Of a stretch of 64,000 nucleotides of DNA, positions 22,881 through 34,479 are shown one piece after another. The notes below the pieces were generated by a model, which ran no database searches, had not been told where the DNA came from, and saw only the letters and a list, made by a program, of their open reading frames with translations. The stretch's first letter is position 1; every line of letters starts with the position of its first letter. The position numbers and the translations under genes were made by a program. The DNA is taken from positions 124,001-188,000 of the forward strand of contig JAQJVL010000798.1 of assembly GCA_035578905.1 (NCBI GenBank), written 5' to 3'. This stretch comes from Stictocephala bisonia (taxonomy: Eukaryota > Arthropoda > Insecta > Hemiptera > Membracidae).

Positions 22881-23811
22881 TTTAAACATTTGCTAGGGAC
22901 AGTTGTGTAGTTTGAAACACAGTTTTATTTGTTATTTAAATTGTAAAAATGTCATTTTTATTTACTTACTTTTTTACTAACTTATTTTGTTAAGATAGAG
23001 TAAACTTTATTTAAGATTTTTCCACATTTATTTGGTATACATCACACGAAATTATGTATAAACTTTCATAATAAAGAATAGTAATAGCACATCAACAAGA
23101 TTGTAGCCTATATATTACCAGTGTCTTAAAAATTAAAAGTGTCCTTGTTTTAAATTTACGTGAACTCCTTTTTTTACGCTATAGAACATATTTTTAAGAA
23201 AATCATAAACATAAATTAAATTACTATTGACTATAGTAATAATTCATTCGCACATAAAAACAAATGAACAATATTAAAATATCATAACAAAAGATTTTTT
23301 GAATTATGAATGATGTCAACAATTCCGAGGCAATAATAGTACTGTAATTTTAATTAATAATAACGGCTCTTAAAAATTAATTTTCAGCAAACAATTATTT
23401 TATCAGTAATAAAAATTATATAAAAAATAAGTAAGCCAAAACAAAGAAAATCGTGGCATAAACTCCTACATTTCATACCATATTGGTTTTATTTCTGTAT
23501 TTCAAAATTTGGATGTTTCTTTAAGTTTTATAATTAACATATTTAGTACTTAACTCAATTCTTGTCAAGCTTACTTAATAGAAAGTCATAATAGTTACAA
23601 TGTTTATCCTTGAGAATTTGGGAGGAAATAAGAAGAGGCTGTTAACAGCGCTGGCCCTGTCATACACACGGCAAACTGATGAACTAACTACTCGACATCA
23701 TTCGTCTCTACCTTGACATCCATTCAACACACTACTGGATGTGACCTTTAAAGACCAGAAATTTATACTTTGAAACATGCGAAATGTCCGTAGTATCATA
23801 AAAAATAGCAT
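22881..23811. other. AT-rich spacer
   Basis: No gene or recognised repeat. 23640-23760 is slightly GC-richer. Confidence 0.35.
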
Positions 23812-24261
23812 TGTTGCGGATCATGATAATTACAAACAGTGCTACTCAGATAATTGCACCTCCTCTCTGCGCAAGTAATTGCGCAGTTCTGGTTTTCTAG
23901 GTCAATCCAGTTACTCCCCGAATGTGCTAGAGTGACAGTTAATTTTCTATAGAGTGGAGCCAGAACCTTCCCGAAATAGCGCCTAGAAGGACCTAGATTC
24001 CCCTTCCATAGCCATCTCGACACCTCCGAAACCATCTAGACTGACGGCGCCTAATATAAAGGTGACCCTCAGCTAGCGAGTCAGTCAGTGTTTAACGTTA
24101 GTGTCGATATTTTACGAACAATTACAGATTTTGTGTAAAATCAAACCCGAGTGTAACGTTAAATTGTGTTGTATAGTTAGTGTGCGAGTGTGAATAAAAG
24201 TATCAATTTGTACCCGCAAAGTGGAGTCGATTTAACATGTTGTACACTGTGGATCACAACA
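23812..24261 (+). mobile_element. Probable solo LTR (450 bp)
   Basis: Begins TGTTGCGGATCA and ends TGGATCACAACA, a TG...CA structure with short inverted ends. Inside are a TATA-like 'aatataaaggtgacc' (24053), an initiator-like 'gtcagtcagtgttt' about 30 bp downstream and a polyadenylation signal 'aataaaa' (24193). This is the promoter-R-U5 layout of an LTR. No internal retrotransposon sequence adjoins either side and no clear target duplication was found. Confidence 0.5.
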
Positions 24262-24514
24262 ATATAATAAACACTTTGAGCTTCTCCCAGCTTATTCTCA
24301 CTATTTCTAACTATATTTTCTTCTCTGCGGATCTTATCAGTACCGAGGCTAGATGACAGAGGGTTGAAGGTTCACGCATAATATATTCTTAATATAATTT
24401 TGAGAGCATTGAGTATAACAGCCTAAACTATCTGCTATGAGGACATTTGGCAATGAGTCATTGTGTGAGGTAGTGCTACTGAATACTACTATACTTGTAA
24501 GGATAAGTAGACAG

Positions 24515-24573
24515 GTTCGTAACCACTGTACATGTATAGGTGGGTGGGTGAGTCGATACCACTGTAGTCTTGT
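24515..24573 (+). repeat. Single or double unit of the dispersed minisatellite
   Basis: 'aaccactgtacatgtatagg' followed by 'tgggtgggtgagtcgatacc' and a second 'actgta' is the same unit as at 2335-2430. Confidence 0.65.
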
Positions 24574-25169
24574 AGTATTTATCAACTTTATCCCAAATAT
24601 TTTATTTTAATCTGTATTTAGGGAAAACCCTTATTTCTTTTAAATACCAACAGTGTAAACTCAAAAATAGGACTCGTTGTGGGGTCTAATGATGGCTTAC
24701 TGTAAATAGAATTTAATAATAGTGGAAAGAAAGGAAATATTTTTTTAAATGTACACTAAATGATTAAAAAATATTAAAACATTAATATTACATTTAAGAA
24801 ATCTAAACCCTGATCTATAAAAATTATCTTTCATTTTTTTTAATTTATCTTTATTTATTTGTTTATTTCAAATAGAACAATACAAATCAATGGCTATAGC
24901 TATTTGTCTCTATAGCCTAATTAGGCTATTTAAGACCTATTTCATGAAATATTCTTAACTTGTGTACAGATGAAAATTAATTACAGTAAAAACAAAACAA
25001 ATAGAAATCTTAACATAACTAACTTAGAAGATTGATTCGTCATAACTATTATATTGTAAAACTGTAAATTAAAAATGTTTGTAATATAAACAAGCATCTA
25101 AGACCAATTATGATTCAAAGATAACGCACTATGTACAATCAAACAACATACTCGCAGGGCTTCACATTT
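24574..25169. other. AT-rich spacer
   Basis: No gene or recognised repeat; a small 'ctatagcctaattaggctat' palindrome lies near 24912. Confidence 0.35.
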
Positions 25170-25430
25170 ATCGTGAAGACACGTTAGGTTTGCATTTTGG
25201 CAATCACTGAGGCCGGGAACAATCAGACTGGTACAAAATGGGGGGAAATTAAAAGTTTGTCGTCCCGGAGAGCGGCCATCCCCCGGCATGTCTCAGTTGT
25301 TGTCCCTCGGCTCGCCAACCCCTCCGTTATGCAAATCGGACTGTTAATGTTCTTTCAAACAGCAGTATCAATGATGCAGCCCACTTTGTGTCTTCAACAG
25401 CCCTTCAGCCTGGACAAAATGTGCTTCAAC
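25170..25430. other. GC-richer non-repeat island
   Basis: Contains an octamer motif ATGCAAAT (25328-25335). Short overlapping open frames on both strands show no domain. Candidate regulatory DNA. Confidence 0.3.
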
Positions 25431-26169
25431 TGATACTTATGAGTCTATCTTAATTTTGTATCACTTGTCTTTGTCTTAATAGATAAAATCCAAAAATGAT
25501 GTACTCACTTATCACAAAATTTTAGTTCCACTGAGCAGATTTTGATGAAATTCGAAGAAAATTAAGCTTTTGTACCGGAGAGACCCGGTAAGAAACTATT
25601 ATTCAAAAACTGATTCCTAAGGATTAAAAAACATATGCTTTAATTTAATAAAAATTCAAAATGGCTGATACAAAAAGATAAGATATAACTAAAAAATAGG
25701 CTAATTTGGTTTTCATTGTGAAATGTTAAAGGTCATTTTTCTACTAACTCTGACAGGATTGCACTACTTTGCACCCCCCTAAAGTATACTTACAGAGTTT
25801 TCTAGGCTATCAAAATATTTTATCTAGTAGAACTGCAGTAGGCTTAGTTTGTATATTGGTGTGATGGTTTAGAGGGAACCACGGAGAGAGGAGTAAGCAA
25901 GGGCTGTCGGCTAGTTTATAGTATTTTGTGAAGGCCAATAATTGTATTATGTATACGTTATCTAAGTAGTTATCAGAGAAAGTACAATTTTTACCAAATA
26001 CTTTAACTGAAAATAAACGAGATATTTTTTTAAATGGTATTAATAATAATAATATTATATTTTTTATTGCATCTTGTTAACAATTGACAAAATTGTATCG
26101 CAATAGTCATTAATAAATTAAATAAAATTTGCCATCCATTCAATCACAATAACACTTTCAAACATACAT
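25431..26169. other. AT-rich spacer
   Basis: No gene or recognised repeat. Confidence 0.35.
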
Positions 26170-26412
26170 TTTTTCACGCACCCATACACGTACAGTGGTC
26201 TTGACCCACCCATTCACGTACAGTGGTCTTGACCCACCCACCCACCCACCATACACGTACAGTGGCATTGACCCACCCACCCGCCCATACACGTACAGTA
26301 AAATTGACCCACCCGCCCACCCATACACGAACAGTGGTCTTGACCCGCCCATACGCGTACAGTGGTCTTGACCCATCCACCCACCCATACACGTACAGTG
26401 CCATTGATTCCC
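26170..26412 (-). repeat. Minisatellite array, roughly 30-bp unit
   Basis: Eight or so units with the core 'acccatacacgtacagtggt' and 'cttgaccc', the same family as 5740-6075. A run of four CCC tracts (26233-26247) gives a G-quadruplex motif on the minus strand. The frames through the array are repeat artefacts. Confidence 0.92.
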
Positions 26413-26420
26413 ATTCCCAT

Positions 26421-26907
26421 TCATTCGCCAATTATACCTCCAAAATGCCCTCCAGTGTCAATTTTTAAATTCAGTGGCTTCCCAATTATATGCAAAAAAC
26501 TCGTCTCCACTATAAAATGCCAGTTTGGCAAAACATTTCTTGAGACGGTTCTTAAACGCCTTGGGCGTTGTAGCATTTTAATACATTCTGGGAGTCTGTT
26601 CATTATACGAACACCAATCTGTGAGGGTAGGTGTTCGTAGACTACCGTCCTGTGATTTCCAATTCTGTGTATATCCCTGCTTGTAGTATGATGATTGTGA
26701 ATATCTCTGCCTCTTGTCAGTGCAGTTTTAAACATACAATATGTTGCTGTTTCTAAAATATAGAAGCAAGGCAACGTCAGCAGGTCTAACCGTTTAAATA
26801 CTGGCCTACACGACTCTCTATAATGTAATTTGCTAATTATTCTAACTGCCATTTTTTGAATTCTAAATATTCTGGTCAGGTTTGTGGCAGTGCTGTCAGT
26901 GCTCTTT
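26421..26907 (-). pseudogene. 3' fragment of a LINE (jockey/RTE-like) reverse transcriptase
   Basis: A minus-strand frame beginning at about 26907 encodes the C-terminal part of a non-LTR reverse transcriptase: RIFRIQKMAVRIIS, HYRESCRPVFKRLDLLTLP, FYILETATYCM, then VRIMNRLPECIKML and a final segment LPNWHFIVETSFL. This matches the conserved region after the RT thumb in insect jockey-like elements (…QKKAIRII…YRDSCRPLF…LTLPSLYI…YNKLP…). The palm with its catalytic aspartates is absent, so this is a 5'-truncated, inactive copy. Its end abuts the minisatellite at 26170-26412. Confidence 0.8.
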
Positions 26908-27067
26908 AAATATTTTAGAATAAATATGTATTGAATTTGAAAAAAAGACTAACTTTACCAAAGATCTAATCTTAGACGAACGTATAAAAATAATATTAAA
27001 AGACAATACTATATTTATGTTTTCAGTTAAAATTATCTATTGATTACAAAATATACATTCATATCCC
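26908..27067. other. AT-rich spacer
   Basis: Nothing recognised. Confidence 0.3.
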
Positions 27068-27335
27068 AAACTCACTGAAACATCTAGGTATAAGTTTTTA
27101 TAAAAGTAAAAAATTCTTTTAAATAATACTTACACTTGTAAATTTCAGATGGAGTTGATATTGGTATTCCTCGTTGTTAATAAATTTTTACAAAATCACC
27201 AAAACTCACTGAAACATCTAGGTATAAGTTTTTATAAAAGTAAAAAATTCTTTTAAATAATACTTAACACTTGTAAATTTCAGATGGAGTTGATATTGGT
27301 ATTCCTCGTTGTTAATAAATTTTTACAAAATCACC
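27068..27335. repeat. Two-copy 134-bp tandem duplication
   Basis: 'aaactcactgaaacatctag' starts at 27068 and again at 27202, and the two copies differ by only about one inserted base. The second copy runs directly into the palindrome at 27298-27526, whose left arm includes its last 37 bp. Confidence 0.93.
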
Positions 27336-27526
27336 AATAAAAAATACTATTTTTGAGGCCTTTCACCAGCAAAGCTGGCATCATCAGGCAACACAAATTT
27401 ATATTTTAAATATTATATTATAAAATATAAATTTGTGTTTCCTGATGATGCCAGCTTTGCTGGTGAAAGGCCTCGAAAAAAGTATTTTTTATTGGTGATT
27501 TTGTAAAAATTTATTAACAACGAATA
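27298..27526. repeat. Near-perfect 229-bp palindrome
   Basis: Left arm 27298-27408, right arm 27421-27526, about 12-bp AT loop. The arms include 'gaggcctttcaccagcaaag' with 'ctttgctggtgaaaggcctc' and differ by only a few substitutions and a 2-bp indel. Probably a foldback or non-autonomous element; the flank 'aatacttacacttgt' after the right arm is also in the tandem units upstream. Confidence 0.93.
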
Positions 27527-27539
27527 CTTACACTTGTTA

Positions 27540-27925
27540 AGTGGTTAGGTTATTAAGTTTCGTTATTTGACGATTAGCTTAAGAGTTACGTTAACTGTTT
27601 GGTTAGGTTTTAATTTATGTTGTAGATTAGCTTAATAGTTAGGTTAAGAGTTTTGTTAGGAGTTAGTTTATGTAATAGATGTATGTAATTTATGTAATGT
27701 TATTTTCGGTGTAACGTTACGACATATCACATAGGTTAGGTGTTGACTTACGTGAAAGGTTGGCTTAATAGTTATGTTAACTATTTGGTTAGTTGTTAAG
27801 CTACTTGATAGGTTATCATATTGCTGTATTAAGGTTAGGTTAGGTTAAGTTAGGTTAGGTTAGGCTAGGTTAGGTTAGGTTAAGTTAGGTTAGGTTAGGT
27901 TAGGTTAGGAGTGTATGTGATAGGT
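27540..27925 (+). repeat. Degenerate TTAGG-rich region with (TTAGG)n core
   Basis: 27832-27909 is a run of about 15 TTAGG-type units with occasional TTAAG or CTAGG variants. Upstream, 27540-27830 holds many looser 'gttaggtt' and 'ggttag' motifs. TTAGG is the ancestral insect telomere repeat, so this is an interstitial telomere-like tract. Confidence 0.88.
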
Positions 27926-28789
27926 TAGCTAGGTTCAATTCACTTCATTTATAGATAATATTTCCATACAATTTACAAACTGTTTATCAATGTGTCATCT
28001 ATCAAGCGAAACGCTGTTTGACAGATATACTGTAAGTTGTTTCCTAATTTTACTACAATTATATTTTTAATTACAATGAATAAATAAAAATAGCGATGAG
28101 TTTTTAATAAAATATTTAACCAAAACAAAACAATTACAAATAAATAACAATAATTAAACTACAATAACAGACAAAACAATATATTACTATAGTACACAGA
28201 AAATACAACAAGTGAAAAGGAGACAACAGTTTAAATATAACAATAGCTTAGCTATGTTTAAGTATAGGCTTTCACTCTTATCTCAAATTCCAATTTTTTG
28301 GCCAGTGTCCTCAAACTTTGCCCGATGACTAAAGTGAAAGCGTCTATCTTAAATGAAGTGCCTAACTGAATATGATCAGTATAACTCTTGACGTGGTAAT
28401 CTCTGTTGGTTAAAATAGTTTATTTTTATAACTAATCCTTATATGACAATACTGTAGTGCAGTTTTGAAAGTTTCTCTGTGTATGGTGTTCGAGTATGTC
28501 TCAATTTATATAAGACTTTTTTAATATTTGATTCTAATATAAAGAAACTCAAGTGTAAACAAAATTTCAGTTGTTATAACCTACTTTTTATAGCCTAAAT
28601 ATAAAATTAGCTTCTATTTTTTTATAATATTTTAAGATTTAAATGGGTGAATTTGAAATTGACGTGTCAAAGATAAAGAATTCAGCGTTTCCTAAATAGT
28701 GTGATCAAATTAAATATTAGGTTCGGTTTTAAGTGTTAAACTATGTTTCATATAAACAGTAAATTGTTTTACAAACACACCACGTCATA
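27926..28789. other. AT-rich spacer
   Basis: No gene or recognised repeat. Confidence 0.35.
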
Positions 28790-29110
28790 CCACTAGAGTG
28801 AGGGTAAATGTGACAGAGAGTGGACCCGTACATTAAGGGTGGCCCATACTTCTTGCGGAGCTGGCCACCCCAGATAGAGACCGCTCGGATTGTCTGGCAA
28901 CATAAATCACGGCTTAAATAAAATACATTGCAGGCTTAATGTAAAAACAGAGCCTGCCCTCAGTATGCAAACTGGCCGGACGGGGGAGGGGGGTCTTCTG
29001 CATGGTTTGGCCGTCACTTGCTTCCCTTCCGGTCCACCCCACAGTAATTGCACCACACTAGCCTGCCCTGCATGCTACATTGGCCCGGCCAAAGTAATTT
29101 TTCGTTTACA
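28790..29110. other. GC-richer non-repeat island
   Basis: About 320 bp, including a G-rich run at 28981-28992. A 75-codon frame crosses it without recognisable domain. Confidence 0.3.
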
Positions 29111-29186
29111 TTTCTAAACTGTTTGTTCTTATTCAATAGACCTCTTTATAAACGTTCAAATGTAATAATATTTACTGAAAACATAT

Positions 29187-29627
29187 ACAGGGTGGAAAAA
29201 AACACTTTCACAACTTTTGTATGACTTCACTTGTAAAAGTGAAATCTTGTACATGACCATAGTTACACAGAACATACTTTTTAACGCCATTAGCGACATT
29301 TCATCTTTTCAGAGGGACGGCCCACGAGGAGTTGAACGAAATCTTCAACGTAAGCCTAGGTCGAGTTTGTTATGAAATGAAGGTTCTATTCAAGATAAAT
29401 TAACTGCCACAAACTGGACTTCAAAAGGTTTATCATTTACAGAGTAGCGGTCATATGAATTTCAAAGTAACTAATTTGATCAATATTATTTCCCTGCTAT
29501 TTAATGGTTTTAAGTAAATTATTCTGATAAAAAAATACTTTATGGAACACAATTATTAAAAAAATTACATTATCAAATTATCTACGGTAAAAATAACATT
29601 TTTGTGAAAGCGTTTCCATATTGTTTT
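29187..29627 (+). mobile_element. TIR family G element, copy 2 (complete)
   Basis: Starts 'tacagggtggaaaaaaacac' with 'tttcacaac' and ends 'ttttgtgaaagcgtttccat' and 'attgtttt'; the ends are inverted. The body matches 12341-12700 and the reverse of 56594-57032 ('gtaagcctaggtcgagttt'). Non-coding, so a MITE-like element. Confidence 0.78.
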
Positions 29628-30295
29628 CTATTAAAAATACAGTGACTAAAATGTGATCAATTAATTTTTCATTTTAAATTTCTTTTGAATTGTTATTTAT
29701 TGACGAGTTTTCGAAACGGTTATTCTGACATAGTATTACTATTAAGGAAACTGTTGATATGAAAATATCAAACCAAATTAGCTGAATTATATTATTCGAC
29801 GTATTTTATTGTATATTACATGATTTATCTAATTCAAATAGACATTAAATGTATGAATACATATAGAACTAGATTTCTATAAAGAGAGGAGATGGAACAT
29901 ACTTAGAATAACATAGACGTATCCAAAGAAAAACCTAAAATAATGTTCTAAACTGTCTGAAAGTAAATAAGATATCTTCTAGTTCATATTAGGAAATTAT
30001 GTAAGTAATGTGTGCTACTAAATAAATATACAATTTTTGACAACTACGTTAAAAATAATTGTCTAATGAGCATCTCCTCCTGCTCAAAAACTCCAGTACG
30101 TTTATATAGGTTGGAAATCCTCTATTTTCTACTAACAAAACATACAAATAAAGAATGACAATCTGAATAAACGTACACTAAAGCCTGTAAACTACCTTTG
30201 CGATGGAAATCTCCATCTAAAAATACTGTATTTTGTGTGCGTGTGATTGTTTTTCATGCGAAGGGCCTATTTTCCTATTTTCCACATGCGGTTTT
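29628..30295. other. AT-rich spacer
   Basis: No gene or recognised repeat. Confidence 0.35.
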
Positions 30296-30470
30296 TGGGC
30301 GGCCGTAGCCGGTCCGCCAGTCCGGGTTTGATTCCCGATAGTTTAACCATAACAGTGTTTCCGTGGTTCGGAAGTCACGTTAAAACTGTGGTCGCAATTT
30401 CAAGAATTAGAGAGGGCTTCTTAACACTAACATCGCCTGGTACAATGAGAGATCCTTTAGCATTTTTACA
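30296..30470 (+). repeat. SINE family F, copy 2, with a tRNA-like head
   Basis: Head 'cggccgtagccggtccgcca' then a B-box-like 'gggtttgattcccgatag'. The body 'gttcggaagtcacg', 'aaactgtggtcgc' and 'ttagagagggcttcttaaca' then 'tcgcctggtacaat' equals the 3' half of the 5S-like SINE at 15240-15478. The same tail behind two head types suggests a composite SINE lineage. Confidence 0.55.
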
Positions 30471-30704
30471 TTTTGTACAAATTATAAAAAAATCAAACAT
30501 TCCCCACCACTCGTCATACATATACATTTATTAATAACATAAATTTCATATTATAAATAAATTTCTTTTATAAATTCCATGTAAAACAAGGGGTATGAAA
30601 GGTTATGTTTGGTACATATCACACTAATTGATGTTAGTGATTTGCTAAACAATATTACCATTAACGAAACTTACAACAAACTTAAGTTGTAATTCAGCAA
30701 AGAA

Positions 30705-31060
30705 ATATCGGAGGGTTGGTTTGCATGCGACCAGCGACGCGCTCACAAAACAACGGAAGGACGGTGGACGCTCTGACGTCACTGATAGCCCTCTCCCTTT
30801 GTTAATCGTTTCCTATGAATAAATTAGCCCCCGCAGTTATCAGGGATCTCGGCCAGCACCATCCGTCACGCTGATAACGGCTCAGCTGACCTGGCCACAC
30901 TATTTGCCGCCCCAACAGGACATCCCTCCTGCCTCACGCGGTCAGGATCGATGACACTTAAACCTTTAACCACCACTTCCGTTCTTATCTTTCTCCAAGT
31001 TGCAGATTTGCATATTATCTCTTGGAAAAGAAGTTAAATCACCCCGTAATGTTAGACATA
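30705..31060. other. GC-richer non-repeat island
   Basis: Repeat-free, with a CRE palindrome TGACGTCA (30774-30781), a Sox/TCF-like 'cctttgtt', E-boxes 'cagctg' and GATA-type sites. No coding frame. Candidate regulatory element. Confidence 0.35.
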
Positions 31061-31744
31061 CGAGGTAGTTCTAGCTTAACTAGTTCGCAATAGAAAAAAA
31101 TATCGAAAGGAAAAGGAATAAAACTGTTTATGTATTCTATTTTAGAACATTGCTGATTTATATATTATTTCTAATTATGTATTCTTCAAAGCCACTTTTC
31201 AGACACTTACAATCACTTAAAATGATAAGCATTTTATTTTTTATTTTTGCTAAACCATGGTTTCAAGGATAAACAATTTTTACCATAATTTCATTAGTGT
31301 TTCTTTTTAACGTTCGTTCATTAATTTTCAATTATTTTCATTACATCATATATGTATACTACGTTCATCATATATCTCTAAGTTGAAGGAGCGTAATTAA
31401 TTAATGTTTATGTTTGATGATTAGTTAACTATAAAGTCATTGACTCTTGTTCATCTCCACTCATCACACTAGTTCGCCCCTCATATTCACCCTTAACTTG
31501 GCGATCGAGGGGGCGATAACGAAAAATTATATTAAATTTACATTAAAATGTTTGATTGAAATGCATGTCTTAGTTATAAGGTTAAGTGATTGCTTAATGA
31601 TTCTTCCCCTCTTCAGTCAGTACCAACCCAAGAATAGTAAAATCAAATACTGTAGTATCAGTGTAAATATATTATAAACAAATAAAAATAAAATATAAAA
31701 GCGTACTCTAGTACAATGTTTCTTTCACTATTAGATATGTGGGA
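31061..31744. other. AT-rich spacer
   Basis: No gene recognised. 31490-31520 has a small GC-rich patch. A fragment of SINE tail sequence (cactcatcacactagttcgc) occurs at 31457-31476. Confidence 0.35.
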
Positions 31745-32225
31745 TAGGATATTTATTTATTTATTATTTTTTTTTTTTTTTATTTATTTATTCTTAAGAC
31801 GCCGATCGTCAAGATATGGTCGAATATGGATTTCGAATGAGTGTGATGAAAGTAGATGAACGAGTGTAGTCATTGTTAATATCTGAGTTCGACTTATCTC
31901 AGAATGGACTATTTATTAATAGCCCAATAGCCAGGGGAACTATGGGACCTACAGCTTTACGTGGAATCCGAACCACGTAGTGTTGGTCTGAAATTCAGCT
32001 AACTGACAAGTCTTACACTCAGTTCTCTTCCCTACACAACAACCGAACCTTGGCTACCATTCAACACGGACACTCCTGACCTCTCTACTAGTGTCTAAGT
32101 CGATGGCAACCATTGAGTGGACGCCGTGTCGGTATTAACAGGGCCGAGCATGGAACCAATCGCCTACAATCTCCCAAACACTTTGTCCCCAAGTAGCTGG
32201 GTTACAGCACTGCGCCACTAGTGCC
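31745..32225 (-). repeat. SINE family A, copy 3 (full length)
   Basis: Reverse-strand copy from a (TTTA)/T-rich tail (31751-31790) to the head, which on the minus strand reads 'ggcactagtggcgcagtgct' then 'gtaacccagctacttgggga'. The A-box-like 'tggcgcagtgc' marks it as tRNA-derived. The intervening blocks match the other A copies. Confidence 0.8.
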
Positions 32226-32269
32226 GACCCTATTCTTATGAACCTTGCCAAATTGGGAAGGTGCCTTTT

Positions 32270-32800
32270 CTATCATTGTGTGGTGGGGTGCAGCAGATAC
32301 TCTCGGTTGTGTGACCAATCTAGAAGAACCTAAATGGCATGAAAATGGCAGTTAATTTGCATTTAGAGGGGTCTAGAAGAGTCTACTATGGCATCTGGCT
32401 GGATCCAGATGAAGTTTACGGAACCTTCTAGATTGAAGTGGCACCTAAATATAAAAAGACACCTTGGTCGAATAGTCAGTGTGAGAGAGTGTCAGCCTAA
32501 AGTTCTCAGTCAGAGTCAGTGGTAGTGTGAATATTCAGTCTTCAGCCTGGAGTAGAAATAAAGTGATTAGTAACAGTGACAATTAACGAACAGTGACTGA
32601 TATTGAACTAACATAAACACATGTGTGTTAAGTGACACTTAGTATTGTAAATATTAGTGCTTTAATTTCTATTGTTAAAATAGTGCTTAGTTATTAGTTT
32701 ATGTTTTTAACATCTCGTATTATATGATTTAGTTAATAAATGAGAGTAAAACAAAATAACAGTGTACAGAATGATCACATTATGTAGGAGCTTGTTGGAC
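32270..32800 (+). mobile_element. LTR-like unit H, copy 1
   Basis: Shares 'gtcagagtcagtggtagtgt', 'gaatattcagtc', 'aaataaagtgat' and 'aacataaacacatg' with 33880-34230. A TATA-like 'aaatataaaaagac' (32447) lies about 30 bp before 'gaatagtcagtgtgagag', an initiator-like start, and 'aataaa' occurs at 32582-32600 and 32735. This arrangement fits a solo LTR, with uncertain ends. Confidence 0.45.
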
Positions 32801-33204
32801 CAACAAATATTTATATTTTCAACAAAAAAACTTTTATCATATATAAAGCGTATTTAAAAATTTATTTACAAACTTATTTTCCTAATAATTTCTTATATTT
32901 TTTCATATTTTAGTAGAATCTGTATAAGTACACAAATATAGTAGGGTATGAATGTATATTTTCTATTTTGATGTCTTTCAAAATCAGCACGTGATAATGT
33001 GGGTAATAAATTTTGAATAATACCACCTGACGCCAAATTCGGAGTTATCAATTCAAATCTGAGTTGTTTAGTATAAATTTTCTTGAGGTATTTAAACGTA
33101 CTGACCCAAATCATTCGTTAAAAAATTTCACTGACATTAGAAGGATAGAAAAAAATAGTGATTACCGTTTTCATTTATTTATGGTTTGTTACTATTATAA
33201 CTAT

Positions 33205-33480
33205 CGGTAGATTTGTCCCTTGTACTGTCTCTAGCCGTAGGGGGTCTGTCTGGTGACCGCGCCAACAAAGCTCCTTATCTCTGTACATTCCACGCCATTG
33301 CTTCCCACCACCGCATATTCACACCCTTATCACGGCAAATCCCTTCACTTCCGCCATTTATTCCCTGGCTCTTTCACCAGCATCCACCCATTCTCCTCCT
33401 CTCCGAGCCAACCTGTGCTGTTGTACCTCATATGCTTTCTGTGTCATCATTCAGAATCGATGCGGACTCTGACTAGTTTG
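33205..33480. other. GC-richer non-repeat island
   Basis: Pyrimidine-rich segment. Two overlapping open frames of 87-102 codons rich in Ser, Pro, Leu and His have no recognisable domain and probably reflect composition. Confidence 0.3.
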
Positions 33481-33879
33481 ATGGGACATTTCTTATACGA
33501 CTGGTGTTCAATGGCACAACTACATCAGCAACCATTATTTACTAAAACTAGAAAAAAATAGTTACTACATCTCATACCGGTTATGGAGACTGACTTTATT
33601 TATCTTTCCTAAGTACTAAACTAATTATCTAAAACCAACTTTTACTTATGATTACTTCGGTCACTTTTTTATAAAAAAATTTTCCCCCCTGATTTTTTTT
33701 AAGAAAATTAATAATTCGTTTGATTATTATATTATGTATATATAACACAAATAACACTTTTGAGGTGTATGTTGGCTTGCAATAGAAAAATTACCGCATC
33801 AATTTCGGTTGTTTTCTTTAAATTGTAGACATTTATTTTCAACTGTAGATAGTTGTATCATTACTTGTTAAACTTAAGA
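33481..33879. other. AT-rich spacer
   Basis: A short direct repeat 'caactgtagatagttgtatc' occurs at 33840 and 33882. Otherwise nothing recognised. Confidence 0.4.
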
Positions 33880-34230
33880 TTCAACTGTAGATAGTTGTAT
33901 CTTTAAACTGTTAAAATGGCAATTGATTTGTTTCTATAGAGGTCTAAAAGATTCTACCGTGGCACTTTAAAAAAACACCTCTTGGTTGAATAGTCACTGC
34001 CAAAGAGTGACATCCTATAGAATCTACAGTCAGAGTCAGTGGTAGTGTGAATTTTCAGTCTCCAGCCTGCAGTGGAAGTAAAGTGATAGTTAACGAACAA
34101 TGACAGATATTGAACAAACATAAACACATGGGTGTCAAATGAAATTAATTACTAACGTAAATAAGAGTGTCCTAATTTCTAGTGTTAGTTAGTGTTGATT
34201 TCTATCGTGTTAAATTAAATGTTTCGCTAG
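33880..34230 (+). mobile_element. LTR-like unit H, copy 2 (internally deleted)
   Basis: Matches 32330-32680 in order, with 'ttggttgaatagtcact', 'gtcagagtcagtggtagtgt', 'cagtctccagcctgcagt' and 'aacaaacataaacacatg'. It lacks about 60 bp around the TATA-like region of copy 1. Confidence 0.45.
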
Positions 34231-34479
34231 AAAATATCATCAAAGAAAAATTGACAATTTGTTAATGAATTTGATGTTGAGATTATTGGTGACCTTTTGA
34301 TTGTGACTCCATATTTATTTAAATAATCAGTTTTGTAAGATACTTACATTTGGAATTTTAACACTGTAAAACTATCATACGTAGTGTCTTGCACATATAT
34401 CTTCTCATACAGTATGTTTACTTTTTTTAATTGTTCATCACATATCGTATTGTACATGTCTTTGTCTAAGCCCATAATT

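Noticed and set aside
26158..26468. Five overlapping open frames
   Set aside because: Same minisatellite artefact as at 5740-6075.
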